Assembly (NCBI GenBank): GCA_018340805.1
Contig: JACMZG010001911.1
Location: 49,652,127 to 49,716,126, forward strand
Direction of reading: 5' to 3'
Source: Microvelia longipes
Lineage: Eukaryota > Arthropoda > Insecta > Hemiptera > Veliidae
DNA: 64,000 bases
Position numbers and translations under genes: made by a program. Positions 35,885 to 47,360 of the stretch are shown piece after piece. The notes below the pieces were generated by a model that saw only the letters and a program-made list of their open reading frames with translations, ran no database searches and was not told the DNA's origin. How positions within the stretch are numbered: the first letter of the stretch is position 1; the number at the start of each line of letters is the position of its first letter.

Positions 35885-38163
35885 TTTTTTTTTTTTTTTT
35901 AACATATTTTATTGATTAATACAACAACAAATTATGATTGTTACAAGTATTAGAGTTAAATGGTTTAGTGGCTTGAGAGACTTGTTAGAGAAACAATCCA
36001 GTGATTGCACTCAGGCGGGAGTAATTAAGCTAGTCAAAATATAGTGGTAAATAGATAAATAATAATATAATAATAATAATAATAAAAATAATAAATAAAT
36101 AAAAAAAATAAATAAATAAAAAAAAAAAAAAATAAAAAAATATGAAAGATAAGATAGGGAGCATATAACCTAAAGAGCCTGCAGCCTCTGACAGCTAAGG
36201 TCTCAATAAGAGGCTATTCATAGCACAGCTTTTTAGCTGGGGGAGGCTGCAGTACCCTTAGGGGAGGCGGTATTACAGCGGTTAATTGATCTCTGGGCCA
36301 CTGCCGTCTCAGACGTCTGACAGGATTGTCCGGAAGGGTTTCAGAGGAAAGGAGTTGTACAAGAGGATTGGGATGATCGATAAGGGATTCATGGAATTTT
36401 TGATAACGGGATTTGGAGAGGTCTCTGACAAATGGGACATTGAGGTCATTATGGATGGTAAGGTTTGAAACATAGAATGGAGCATTGGTGATTTTCCTTA
36501 GGATTTTTTGACTGGAGGGTTTGGAGGCGTTGAGAGTTGGAAGGCTTGGTGCTACCCCACACTTCTAGACCATAGGCCCACGCGGGTTTTAGGACTACAT
36601 TATAAATTCGAAGCTTGTTGCTCAGTGATAATTTTGACCTATGGTCTAAAAGACGCAGCAAGAACTTGTATCGTCTTGTAACGTCAGTACGTTTAATTTT
36701 AGTGTGTAGCTGCCAGTTCAATCGTCTGTCAAGTTTAGGCCAAGATATCGGACGGAGGATGATTGAGGAATGAGAACTTGATTGAGGGTGACTGGAGGAC
36801 AAGTATCAATACGAAGGGCGAAAGTGACGTGAACACTTTTTTTGTTCGTTGATTTTAATCCTCCATTTCCTCAACCAAGGCTCTAAAAGGAGGAGGTAGT
36901 TTTTGGTGATATCAGAAGCATTATGTGGTTCTCGTGAACTGAAAGGATAGCTTTATCATCGGCAAAGGTTCCAAGGATGTTGATGGGTGATCTGGGATAT
37001 CATGGTTATAAAAAGAATACAGGACTGGTTCCTAAAATACTGCCTTGGAGGACTCCTGCCTTAACAGCATTGATGAAAATGACGATCCATAACTGACCCG
37101 AAAGTATCTATCTGCAAGGAGGACTTTAGGAATAATAAGGAAGTAAGTAAAGGGAATGACGCCTTGATTTCCAAAGTAAGCCAGCATGCCAAACTCTATC
37201 AAAGGCCTGAGCCTCGTCAAGAAGAAGACCGATGAACAGTACTTTTTTTCTCCAAGGGAGGAGAGCAATGACATCGACAAGTCGGTGGCATTGTTGGATA
37301 GTGGAATGATGGATCTGAATCCAAATGGTGGTTGGGAAATATTGATTGAGTATAGGGAGCAGTCGACGAAGAGGAGCTTTCAAGGACTTTACCCATGACG
37401 GGTAGAGACTAATAGGTCGGTAGGATGAAGGAAGATGAGCTGGAGAGGTTTGGTATCACATAATAGTTGCGACTTCCATTGGTTGGGAAGTGGGTAGTTC
37501 TAAGGACTGAGTTGAAAATATAGGTTAAGAAAAGGATTCCTTTTTTTGGAAGGTGTTTTAGGATTTCAGAAGTTATTAGGTCGTAACCGGGGATTTACGA
37601 GGTTTGAGGTGTTAATGGTGTACATAATATCAGAGGGATTAAAGGCTTTAGGTGGGGGTGATAGTTGGAGTGGTGAAAGGAGATCTTCATTAATCTTTTC
37701 GCTATGGTGTGGATCTTGGATATCCGGATGAGGAGTGAAAAGATTGCTGAGATGTTGAGCAAAGACTTCAACCTTATCATTTTTCTGATTTTGCCAAGTG
37801 CCATCAGTCTTTAAGGGAGAAGGAATGAACTTTTGGGATAGGAGACGTCTACTAGCGTTCCATAGAGAGCGGTCTCTGTCAGTCAAATTTTCAGTAAAGT
37901 TTCAAACTTGTTGTCGTTGTACTGTCGTATTGAGTTCGTAAGTTTCCTGCTAATGTTGTTAAGTGTCGTTTGTCAGATGGATATCTAGTGCGTTTCCAGT
38001 TTGACCTGGCTCGTCTTTTGTCCGTTATTATTTGCGTAGTGCAGTTGGTAAAGTGGCGGGTTTGTCATGTTTCTGTTTGGTTCGTAGTCGAGTCCCATAT
38101 TGAAGTCTGTATCGAGTCTGTAAGTAACTGTACAGCTTCGTCTATGTCAGTGGCTGTTTTTAG
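35885..38163 (-). mobile_element. 5'-truncated Jockey-like LINE with poly(A) tail and 13-bp target duplication
   Basis: This is a minus-strand non-LTR retrotransposon of the Jockey type. Its ends are fixed by the 13-bp direct repeat AGCATTCTTTCCT at 35872-35884 and 38164-38176, and by a poly(A) tail seen as a T run at 35885-35900. Read from 38163 downward it has the linker between endonuclease and reverse transcriptase (TATDIDEAVQLLT, then an arginine-rich WKRTRYPSDKRHL segment). The RT follows, with motif A-like DEAQAFDRVWHAGLL (about 37185-37240) and an intact FADD catalytic box (about 36950-36965). Next come the LDRRLNW/RTDVTRR C-terminal domain and a C-terminal tail ending at a stop at 36214-36216. 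The 3' UTR contains an AAT-rich stretch and AATAAA before the tail. The reading frame is broken several times. The endonuclease and ORF1 are missing, so it cannot move on its own. Confidence 0.9.
36214..38163 (-). pseudogene. Broken Jockey-like reverse transcriptase ORF2 (RT plus C-terminal domain)
   Basis: This is the coding remnant inside the LINE at 35885-38163. The pieces lie in at least four frames: about 37566-37886 (linker, ending near the NLVNPR motif), 37126-37383 (motif A, AFDRVWH), 37032-37280 (an overlapping frame at the RT core), the FADD box around 36950, 36449-36802 (LDRRLNW, RTDVTRRYKFLLRLLDH, YGLEVWG) and 36214-36450 (DLNVPFVRDLSKSRY to the stop). The homologous fragment at 59784-60512 shows the same order of motifs. 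The FADD catalytic aspartates are retained here, but frameshifts separate them from the rest. The plus-strand frames over the interval are shadows. Confidence 0.85.
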
Positions 38164-41139
38164 AGCATTCTTTCCTGAAAGTGTTTTTTAACTTCTTATT
38201 TTTTTATATATTCCTTGTTATTTTATTTTTTCTTTTATTTATTTTTTTTAAGATAGTTAAGTATCTTTTTGTAAAAAAACAAATATTATACAAACGCTCC
38301 AGCCATCCTCAAGCAATAGCTTTACTCATTCGAAGATATGCTATTATGAATTTTAGTCTTTAATGAATAAAGAATGTACCTTTTTTATAGCAGAATAAAA
38401 TATTTTTATTTTTCATTTATTATTATTTATTTTCATGAATTTTAAATAACTATTAATGGTGAAGGAGCTACTAAGATATCATATTCCGCTTAGTAAGGAG
38501 TTAGCCACCCCCACCTCCTTAAAATTTTATGAAAAGTTTACTTTTGATAAAATCCAGTATGTAAAATGTGTTTGTGTGAATTTTTAAAAATCGAGTTTTC
38601 AAAGGAAAAAACAAGCTAATGAGGTTGATGGGTCATGTTTTTCAAATGATCAGGTATATACGAGTATTAGCATTTTCAATAATCTGATCCAGGTAGAAAA
38701 CTTGTTTAGTTCTTGTAAATTAAATATTTTACAAGCAAATGTCAGTTACTTGTAATAAACAAATCAATTTTATTACTTAAACTTCCCAAAATTAAGATCA
38801 ATTAAAACAAAACAAGTTTTTAATCAGAATTATTTATCTGTAAAATTATTTTAAGAACAAAATAATATTAAATTATGTTGTGTTATTAAATGCATTTTAA
38901 GTAAAATAAATAATAAGTATTGTACTAAATTAGTAAAAAATTGGTTCTAAATCGCTTTAACATGTTAAATTTTAAATACAAGTCGGTTTATATTATGCTT
39001 CAATGCATTTATTTAAGTAAATAAATAAGTAACCATTTATACCCAATACAAGCATATTGCACAGAAGTGATATATATATTATTTTATAAATTATTAATTA
39101 TATTAAGGAGGAATAGGTCTAAAATAAACATTAAAAAACACCAATTTTGTTGAGCTTTCAATGTAATTTTCCACTTATTTACTTCCTTTATAATTTTACT
39201 GAAGGCTCTACGAAATAAGTGTTTTCTAGAAATATAATTAATAATTTAAAATAGGGGTCCCAATAAAGTTTTTCAATATTTGATAAATCAAATCTGCTAT
39301 TGATTCTCAGCAATGCATTATTGTTGCATTATTAACCATGCCAGATAAATAATGCAACATATCATAGCACCATCTAGTAACTATGAATTGCCATTAATAT
39401 CTACTATTAACTAGCAATAACCTAGCTATCTTTTATATAACCATTTATAAGATTAAGCTTTTTTAGGGTTATAATTATAGAGATATTATTACTAGAGAGT
39501 ATAACCTGACCACCTTTGCTTATAAATATAGTTAAGTAATCAGTAAAAAATTTACTAATTATAATACAGAATTATAATTTTTAACGATACAGTAAATCAT
39601 TAAAAATACAAATCAAAACACAAACAATTTGAAGGGAACCAAAATAAACTTATTGATTATAACTTTAACTCACTCTTGAAGGAGGTTTCAATTAGGTTAC
39701 ACAGAGCCCCTGAGAGCCCCAAAAAGATGTCACAGGCCTCTCAATGTATTTAGATAGGCTATGCCCCTTCTAGTATACATCCTTAAGGTTATAATAGTAA
39801 GTGGAAGTTATTTTTGGTTATTAAAGATTATTATGAACCATATAAAGACAAGAAAACAGTACCATGATCTGACAATTTAAATTCAGAGGTGATAGAAAAA
39901 CCCCAAACAGATTTAAAAGTCCACAATTTCTCAATTTTCCCCAAATTTGTATGCTTTAAAGAATTAGTTCTAAATTGTACATGTACCATTGATAACACAT
40001 GTAAATGTGTGTGTACGCATACATTATTATTATTAAGATATAGAAGTATAAGAGATGGTCTAAATGTGTGTATGCATTATTATTATTATTATTAACATAC
40101 AGAAGTATAAGAGATGGTCAAAGATCTACTAGATACAGAAGCTATCATGTAGTATTTTTTTGAAATACAAGAGTTGCCCTTGTTCAAATTAAAAAAAATA
40201 GCTTTTGCCCCCTGGGAAGAAAGACCTATGGAAAATCAAGTGCTACTTACCTACTTATTGGGCTTAAACATTTTACCTTGGTACTTTTAGCCTTGCTTTA
40301 AGAACCAAGAAATTCACTCTTTACTGCTATTTTTATTTCCAAAATATCTAAAAAACTATTATAGTGTATCCTTGATTTTATTATTTTTATTTAAAATAGC
40401 TTTGCTTACATTCACCATGGGGTTGAAAATTGTTAGTGTAAATGTAAAGACAACAGTTTGTTCATATGAAATCAACAAATCATGAATATCATATTAAATT
40501 ATCATCAAAAAGAAAATACAAATGTTCTTTTTGTTACATTTATGAATAAATACATTTAAATCAATTAAATTCTCTTTTGAGAATCTTTTAAAATCTAAAA
40601 GGTAAGAAAAAACAATAGACATTTTTAACAAGACCTTTAAAATTTGCCAAGAAAATTTAAATCTTTTAAGAGGATGAAAGTGGCAACTTAGATATGCCTA
40701 TTTGTTAAATTCTTTAAATCTGTTTATGATAAAAATGTGCTTCTGTACAATTCCATATTTTAATTAATTTTTTTCACCTGAATTCTCAGTCTATGTTTTC
40801 ATTTAATTCAGTTAATGTTCTAATTCTTCTTAAATTCTATTATATTCTCTACTTATCAATAGCTTTTAAAACTTATACTTGATTCATCAATGCATTTTAT
40901 CATTTTCTTAAAGTTTTCCTATACTTAAAATAATAATATAAATGCTTATGTATATTACTATATATTTCAAATTCAAATTGAAAAAGGCTCTTAATGCCAT
41001 AGTATAAAAATAAATGTAGTATTTATTTTATACTATAGTATATTAATATATTATATATAGTATATATGAATATATTATATATAGTATATTATATATTATT
41101 TATGTAACTAGTTTACTAATAAAACTGTTCCTTTTTTAG

Positions 41140-41259
41140 GCAAAGCACGGAGAAGGAGATTCCCGAGTATTACCCATTACCCAAACCAACGAGCCACTAA
41201 AAATTAAATCATCTGAGAAGGCTGAACCCAAACAGTCCGTTACCATGGACACTAATTAA
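41140..41259 (+). CDS. Candidate terminal coding exon of an unidentified gene
   Basis: A textbook 3' splice site precedes this segment: TACTAAT branch point (about 41115-41121), a T-rich tract, then AG at 41138-41139. Read in phase 0 from 41140 it stays open for 39 codons to TAA at 41257-41259. It encodes a polar, lysine- and glutamate-rich tail beginning AKHGEGDSRVLP and ending KQSVTMDTN. The other two frames stop earlier. GC content is clearly above the surrounding AT-rich DNA. An AATAAA hexamer near 41579-41584 could serve as a poly(A) signal. I do not recognise the protein; it would be the cytosolic or disordered C-terminus of some host protein. It lies inside the minus-oriented copy of the copia-like repeat pair, so it might instead be captured or fortuitous sequence. 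No upstream exon was found in the window. Confidence 0.45.
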   Translation, partial: AKHGEGDSRVLPITQTNEPLKIKSSEKAEPKQSVTMDTN

Positions 41260-41799
41260 TTCATCCGCTAGATTTAGTCATACTATTATTAATTATGAGT
41301 CATTTAATATGTATAGTCATTTTTTATATTTTTAGTCACTGTTTTTGTTTTTGCTATTAATTTTTATTCTTAGTATGATTGTCCTATGTGTTGTCATTTG
41401 CAAAAGTATTATTTTATTTCTAGTGTTTATTTTTAATGGTATTATGTTCAATAATTTCTTTATTTAATAATTGTAATAATTATAATTATTTAAAAAACTG
41501 AATTAAAAATAGGAGGTATACCAAAAGAAGCATGTATACTCCTGTTTTAACTAAGGAATCAAAGTTTAGGAATTTTTAAATAAATTTTATAAGAATTAAT
41601 GTTTGCATTTAATAATATTTATTAATTATTAGTAAATTTACAATTTGTATGTTTCTTTAAAGCGTAATAAATAATATTATGTTATTTTTATTTTAACACT
41701 TTTTAAGCACTTTCAATTTAATTTTCTATTAGTTTCCTAATATCAATTAAGATTTGATTTTCAATTAGGCACTTTAATTATTCATAATAAACAATTAGC

Positions 41800-42180
41800 C
41801 ATAAATAATCTGTACTTACTTACTGTACTTAGTTACTTAGGTTTATCTAGGATTACGATAGGCTTAGATTAATGTATCTAGTGTTATGTTAGATTTATCT
41901 AGTTTTATCTAATTTATTAAACTTTAAATAAATTTATCATAATTAAAAACTGGGGAAGAAGACACATAAATAATCTGTACTTACAGAACATGTCTTAGGT
42001 TTATCTAGGATTACGATAGGCTTAGATTAATGTATCTAGTGTTATGTTAGATTTATCTAGTTTTATCTAATTTATTAAACTTTAAATAAATTTATCATAA
42101 TTAAAAACTGGGGATGAAGACTCATAACTAATCTGTACTTAAAGAACATGTTTTAGATTAATTTAGGATTTTAGTAAGTT
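41800..42180. repeat. Two-and-a-half tandem copies of a ~167-bp unit
   Basis: The stretch from TAATCTGTACTTAC through TTTATCATAATTAAAAACTGGGGA occurs twice almost identically (about 41808-41965 and 41972-42112). A third, diverged start follows at about 42128. Each unit contains GATTACGATAGGCTTAGATT. A related but diverged unit is in inverted orientation at 29021-29170. The near identity of the two copies points to a recent local duplication. Confidence 0.8.
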
Positions 42181-42351
42181 CAGATTGGTTTTATGACTAG
42201 TTGTAGTTAAAATAAAGTTTATAAATTTTGTTGCCTCTTTGATATAGTAAATAGTTGTAATGCTTTTCACATTTAAAACAATGGTTATGTTCTTTCAAGA
42301 ACATGGCTTAGGCAAATGAATGTGGCTTTTACTTATAAAGGTAAAAGGCCC

Positions 42352-42377
42352 ATTATTTCCAGGCTTACCTGGAAATA
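42352..42377. repeat. Perfect 11-bp hairpin
   Basis: TTATTTCCAGG-CTTA-CCTGGAAATAA. Nothing else in the surrounding 300 bp explains it. Confidence 0.7.
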
Positions 42378-43298
42378 ATAGAAAATTCCTAATTTTTTTT
42401 CTCAATAATAATTACAATTTTTAAAATATATTTCTTAAATAATATTATAGTTGCTATTGTACCTTGCTTTAATATTTATTTTATTTTTATTATGTTTATT
42501 TTATTTAATTGTTATAAAGATTGAATGAACTATGTTGTACCTCCTTCTCCTTTTTCCAATTTCTATTAATTAGTGATAAATGTAAAATATTTTAATTCCT
42601 TAGCTGGGTTAAATAAAATTTATGATCCACTGGAACTATGAAATGATACAATTAATTTAAGCTATTTAATTTTTTAATTAGTGTTTTAATACATATTCCT
42701 TTATTTTTTACTAAATAAATCATAGTTTTACAAAAAAAAATTTTTTAACGGACTTATTTTTCCCTTATTTGTTTAAAGGGACTTAATATTTTTAAGTATG
42801 TGTTAAGTTTAAAACCTGTTATTGTTCTTGGCAACAGGTTGTATAGACTAAGTAAGCCTTGCTGGTAAAAATGACCAAACAATAATCCTACTCACTTCCC
42901 TATTGTATTAATACAACTGAGATCCAATTTTAAGGAACCAGACTTATAAATTTTAAGAAATATTGAAAGAAGTAAGTATCTATGCTAGAATTTAAAACCT
43001 AATTTGCAAATATTGTGGAAAAAGGTTAAGTTTGGCAAGAAGAGTTGTATTACCTTTTTATTTGTATATTGCTAGACTGGAAGTTAGCTAAGCAATTACA
43101 TCTGCCACTGTGAGATTCCTCAGCTCAATTTAATCACCTATTCCAATATATTGCAGTTAATATGTTCATTTGAACCCCTTTTGGAGGCCTAATACCTTAA
43201 TTGTATATTTTGATATTCTATATTTAAATTCACTTTGTCAACAAATATAGCATCATTATAACTTGTAGTCTTGAAGGTTTAGTCAGCAGGGTAACTAA

Positions 43299-43299
<1 letters not shown>

Positions 43300-43365
<66 letters not shown>

Positions 43366-43378
43366 ATATATATATATT
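43300..43378. repeat. (TA)n microsatellite
   Basis: TA repeats with one TATTATA interruption. Confidence 0.95.
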
Positions 43379-43930
43379 GAAATTGCTTAACCATACTAAA
43401 ATAACATCACCGTGTAATTTGTTAATTACTTGGTATTCACTTCGTCATCTAGGGCAGATTTAGTGAAAGTAATTGTATTAATTAGGGAGAGGTGATACAT
43501 CACCTTGCAAGTAAGCCACATTTTGGGCCCTTTTTGCTAATTCCCTTAAATAGAAGATGGTATTCTACCTTATCAGTTCCAATGTAGACATTTGTCTGTC
43601 TAATCCACAAAAGATTCGCAACATTAGTTTAATTATTATTAAACAGCCAAGTCTCTCAACATAAAATATCAATTGACAGAGCCAGCTTTCAACAATACTA
43701 TGAATTTCAATAGCTTCAACTAAAAACATGTGCTCACTGTAAAACTAAGTTTTCCTACGCTCGAATCTATAAGGCATAAACATATTTATAGATTGACTAA
43801 TACATACAGGAAGGATACATCATCTATTGTCATTCCCTGGGTACCTTGGTTCCTTAAAAATTGGTGACCTCATATTTTGTTGATTTTTCATAATAATCAC
43901 AATTTGAAAGAATCACAAGTTGAAGAAGCA

Positions 43931-44246
43931 ATTGAAGAATAAGCTACCGTCGATACTTGCTGTTGGATATGAATATCCCTGGACCGGTTTCGGCATAATG
44001 CCATCATCAACAGGCGGGACAACACTCGAGCTCTCAACTAATGATGTTATATCAATGAATAACTTCTAGTCTCAATTAGCACGACGTCGTATACGTCTCT
44101 TCAGAGACTAGAAGTTATTCACTGATAAAACTTTATTAGTTGAGAGCTCGAGTGTTGCCCCGCCTTCTGATGATGGCGTTATGTCGACACCGGTCCAGGG
44201 ATATTCATATCCAAAAACAAGTATCGACGGTAGTTGATTCTTCAAT
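43931..44246. mobile_element. Foldback element with ~143-bp arms, two hammerhead-like cores
   Basis: The arms 43931-44073 and 44104-44246 are diverged inverted repeats sharing CTACCGTCGATACTTG, GGATATGAATATCCCTGGAC and GAGCTCTCAACTAA. Each arm carries a core pointing outward. The right arm has CTGATGA (44167-44173) followed by GACA in place of GAAA. The left arm, on the minus strand, has TTGATGA (44010-44004), a perfect GGC...GCC stem II and intact GAAA (43991-43988). Both cores are followed by palindromic ACCGGT and then C. So each arm keeps a different half of the motif intact. Confidence 0.65.
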
Positions 44247-44817
44247 TACAATTTCACATAAATATTAAATAATTTATCGATTATTTTGCCTTAAATTAAG
44301 TGAAATGAATTTTAAGAAGTTTTAATTATTATCTATCGAATATATACTTTATTTATCTGTTGTGTTGTATAAAGTGATTAATACAACATGTGTAGTCACT
44401 GAAAAGTGCCCACCATTTTAAGGGTGTATTTTAATATATTAAATATATTTAAATATGTGCTCCGATAAGGGTTGTAGACGGGTTAGGAGTCTCTAGTTTC
44501 TCTTTAGAGAGGCTCAAGTAGGAGTAAGTACCGTTATAGTACCTTACGGACAGTCTTAAGGACACTGCCTTACGGACACTGTCTTACTTCCAGACCACTT
44601 ATCAAGTCCTCTCTTTCAGTAGTAGTCTCTTTGGCAACTATTGAAGGTCCTAAATTTTGCCTTAACACAGGTTCATTTAGGGTTAGAGATCTTTTACGTG
44701 TACCTGCTATTGTGCAGGTTTCTAGATGTTCACTTAAGTTTAAGTGAAACTTATGTTTGTGTTTTTGACATACATAGGTTTCATATCAGTTGCAATAAAA
44801 TTTAAACACATTCCTTA
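44247..44817. other. GC-moderate stretch between two foldback elements
   Basis: CCTTACGGACAGTCTTAAGG and CCTTACGGACACTGTCTTA near 44542-44585 form a short imperfect tandem repeat. No coding signal. Confidence 0.45.
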
Positions 44818-45249
44818 TAGACCAAGAGCCCAGGGGTGTTTTGTTAATAAAAAGTGTAATGGCTGGAACCGGTCTCAATTTTTCGTAAATACCTCGATAC
44901 AAGGATCTGCAATTCTGCCGACTCGTATCGGATGGGTGTCCCAGGCAAAACGCACTTTAGAGGTCAAAGGTTCTGCCTGGGACACCCATCCGATACGAGT
45001 CGGCAGAATTGCAGATCCTTGTTCAGGAAGGTATTTACGAAAAATTGAGACCGGTTCCAGCCATTACACTTTTTATTAACAAAACACCCCTGGGCTCTTG
45101 GTCTATAAAGTGCGTTCTGCCTGGGACACCCATCCGATACGAGTCGGCAGAATTGCTGATCCTTGTTCAGGAAGGTATTTACGAAAAATTGAGACCAGTT
45201 CTAACCATTACGCTTTTTATTAACAAAACACCCCTGGGCTCTTGGTCTA
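44818..45249. mobile_element. TTA-flanked foldback element with three copies of one ~140-bp arm
   Basis: One arm lies inverted at 44818-44959 and two head-to-tail copies lie at about 44971-45106 and 45107-45249. All three share GTGTCCCAGGCA, CGACTCGTATCGGATGGG, AGGATCTGCAATTCTGCC and GTTTTGTTAATAAAAAG (or complements), with over 90% identity by eye. TTA flanks both outer ends (44815-44817, 45250-45252). The terminus TAGACCAAGAGCC resembles that of the 21.4-kb element. The frames through it are not real genes. Confidence 0.8.
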
Positions 45250-45529
45250 TTAAGTATCATTATTTGGATTTATAAGGCACAATACTTGTTGTATTCAGCA
45301 TATCCAATGGTACTCGTGAAATGAAACAGAAGGTGGTTACATTTGCTCTGGTGGAATGACTAGTTTCAGCCATGGTTAGTTTATAATTTCCGGGAGTTAT
45401 CATTAGAAAATTAGGCTTAAATTGTTATTTTGATGACAGAAGTGAAAAAGGGGAGTTGAGGGATCGATTCCACTTGGCCGAATAATAAAGTTTAGTCAGG
45501 AGTCAAATAAAAACCATTTTGACATAATA

Positions 45530-45910
45530 TAGGTCAAAATATACCTAGGACGAATATAACATGACCTAGGTGCGAGAGACACCTAGGTAATGTAACAATA
45601 AAATGCAATGTTACATCTGGGAACTGTTCCATTATTCGTCAATCGTCATCATTGATGATTCGACATGAAGCCATGTCTTACTCTGTTTCTTTACATCTAA
45701 CTCATAAGGATGCCGAAAGAGCCTAAACTCACTCTGACCTTATAATGTGAAGTATTTACCAGAGGCTTGGTGGTCTCTTACCGCCATTGTGCTTGGCAAG
45801 CATAACATATATCATTTGATACTACCGAGTTTAGCAAAACATTAATAGTTGGCACCTTGTTAAATTTTCTAGGTGTCTCTCGCACAATTATATAGGGTCA
45901 ACTATTCATG
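45530..45910. repeat. Foldback-like element with 17-bp inverted repeat
   Basis: GTGCGAGAGACACCTAG (45570-45586) recurs inverted at 45869-45885; the left copy is itself inside a hairpin (CCTAGGTG...CACCTAGG, 45565-45587). The interior has TTACATCTGGGAACTG and ACTACCGAGTTTAGCAAAAC. Related wording at 15095-15320 marks it as a dispersed family. Confidence 0.5.
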
Positions 45911-47081
45911 TTTTGCAATATACATTTTGTTGTTTTTTAATGGGTGTTAGCAATAAAATACCTCAAAGGTGTGCTCTACTGATTGTAGATTTACCAACTC
46001 TCACCGACATAAAGCCATTATTTTTTTATGAATAAATTCCTAATAATTATGCCTAGTAAAGAATAAAAAAAAATATGATAAATAATTCTTTTAACTAACA
46101 ACGCCTGATTGACTTGTAAATCTAAATATGAATAAAACAAACACTATTAAATGCAGTTATTTCTTTTAACTACATATTTTCTCTACAACATTTATTTCTA
46201 ACCGAATCAATAAGATGGCGCCTTTATCTGACCCCGACAATTGCAAAGGTTCATCATATTTTCCTTATTTCATAAATATTTAATTTATAACATTTAAAAA
46301 AAATATAGACAACGAAATTGATTAAGTCGTGAGTCCTTAAAATTAGTTTGTATGAAGAATCTATATACATAAATTACAAATAATTAAAATATAAGAAAAA
46401 AGTATATTCATATTATTTTTCACGTTTCGTCTATTTCTCACGATAGAAAGAGTATTTAAAATAAATTTCTTTTTTACATGAATAATCATTCAAATAAAAA
46501 CTAATAGATATTTTAGTGTAGAAAATAACGTAAAAATCCACGATTTAACTGAAAAGTGCACATTTTAAGAATCTTCTGTCTAGAATACGTGATGATTCTG
46601 TAATTTATTAATCGAAGAGTGCATATTAAATAAATATTAGAGAAATTGTTTTTTTTTTCTTTACCTAAATTTAAAATATGTTTGGTAACTTTCAAATTTT
46701 TTATGAACTTAATGTCAATGTCAAACAAAACTTTACACTAAAATATTTTGTATTTTTACTTAAATTTTTTACTGTTTTAAAACTTTATCTTAGAAGTTGA
46801 AAGGTCAAAGCGTATTTGAACACCTCCTCAATTATGTTTCAAAATGTTCAGTAAGCACGTCGCTCACGGACTGTCTGATAGACCCCGTTAGTTAAGTTTG
46901 TCTAGAGTTAAGTTTGTCGAGAGACTTAAGATACTACTTTAGAATAAATTATTTGTGTCTTTTAAAGGTTGTAATAAGGGTTAATCTTTTAATACTTTTT
47001 AACTTCGTGTTTATAATGCATAGTAGACGAATTTTTATAAGAAATTGATGACTAAAGTAAAGCATATAATTTAGTGTTCCA
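45911..47081. other. AT-rich, nothing recognised
   Basis: Minus-strand frames here have no recognisable motif. Confidence 0.5.
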
Positions 47082-47122
47082 CAGCATCGTACACATGGTG
47101 TACGATGCTGTACACCATGTGT
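47082..47122. repeat. Two overlapping perfect palindromes
   Basis: CAGCATCGTACAC-ATG-complement (47082-47110) overlaps ACACATGGTGTAC-GATGCT-complement (47091-47122). The RNA could adopt either of two exclusive hairpins. It lies about 110 bp upstream of the Penelope-like fragment. Confidence 0.8.
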
Positions 47123-47229
47123 AAAAAGTTGTAGAATATAAGAAAAAAGGAGTTTTGGAGTTTCAAGTAATGAAATAAATTTGAGCCTCTCCACTAATGA
47201 TATATATTTGACATAGCTTTCAATTTTAA

Positions 47230-47360
47230 CAGAGTAATGCGACTAAGGAAGAAGTTCAAGAATTGATGTTTATAATAGAAATTTGTCTAGAACAGAATTA
47301 CTTCTTATTTGAAGGTGAATATTACTCCGGACCTGATGGTTTAGCTATAGGTGCACCCTT
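47230..47360 (+). pseudogene. Penelope-like reverse transcriptase fragment
   Basis: The open frame from 47230 reads ATKEEVQELMFIIEICLEQN, then YFLFEGEYYSGPDGLAIGAPLS. Penelope-like RTs have the same arrangement: a helix ending CLxxNYFxFxGxxY followed by GLAMGxPLS. After about 47360 the frame stays open to 47607 but no longer looks like RT. The YADD-type catalytic box is not present, so this is an internal fragment. Directly upstream (47082-47122) are two overlapping perfect palindromes, and directly downstream (47606-47663) is an 18-bp inverted repeat around a G/C run. Confidence 0.7.

Larger units (their letters stand above)
38350..42180 (-). mobile_element. Copia-like element remnant, minus-oriented copy of the inverted pair
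   Basis: This is the mirror partner of 28900-35530. Examples on its minus strand are the block around AGGGGCTCTGTGTAACC (about 39690-39710), shared with 32960-32985, and TTAAATTTTCTTGGCAA (about 40640-40660), shared with 31256-31274. The RNase H tail is more decayed here: KDLNFLGK is readable only in pieces. The candidate host exon at 41140-41259 sits inside the span on the opposite strand, and the 41.8-42.1 kb tandem duplication forms its outer end. Confidence 0.5.
42181..43930. other. AT-rich, no genes
   Basis: Only the hairpin at 42352 and the TA run at 43300 stand out. Confidence 0.5.
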
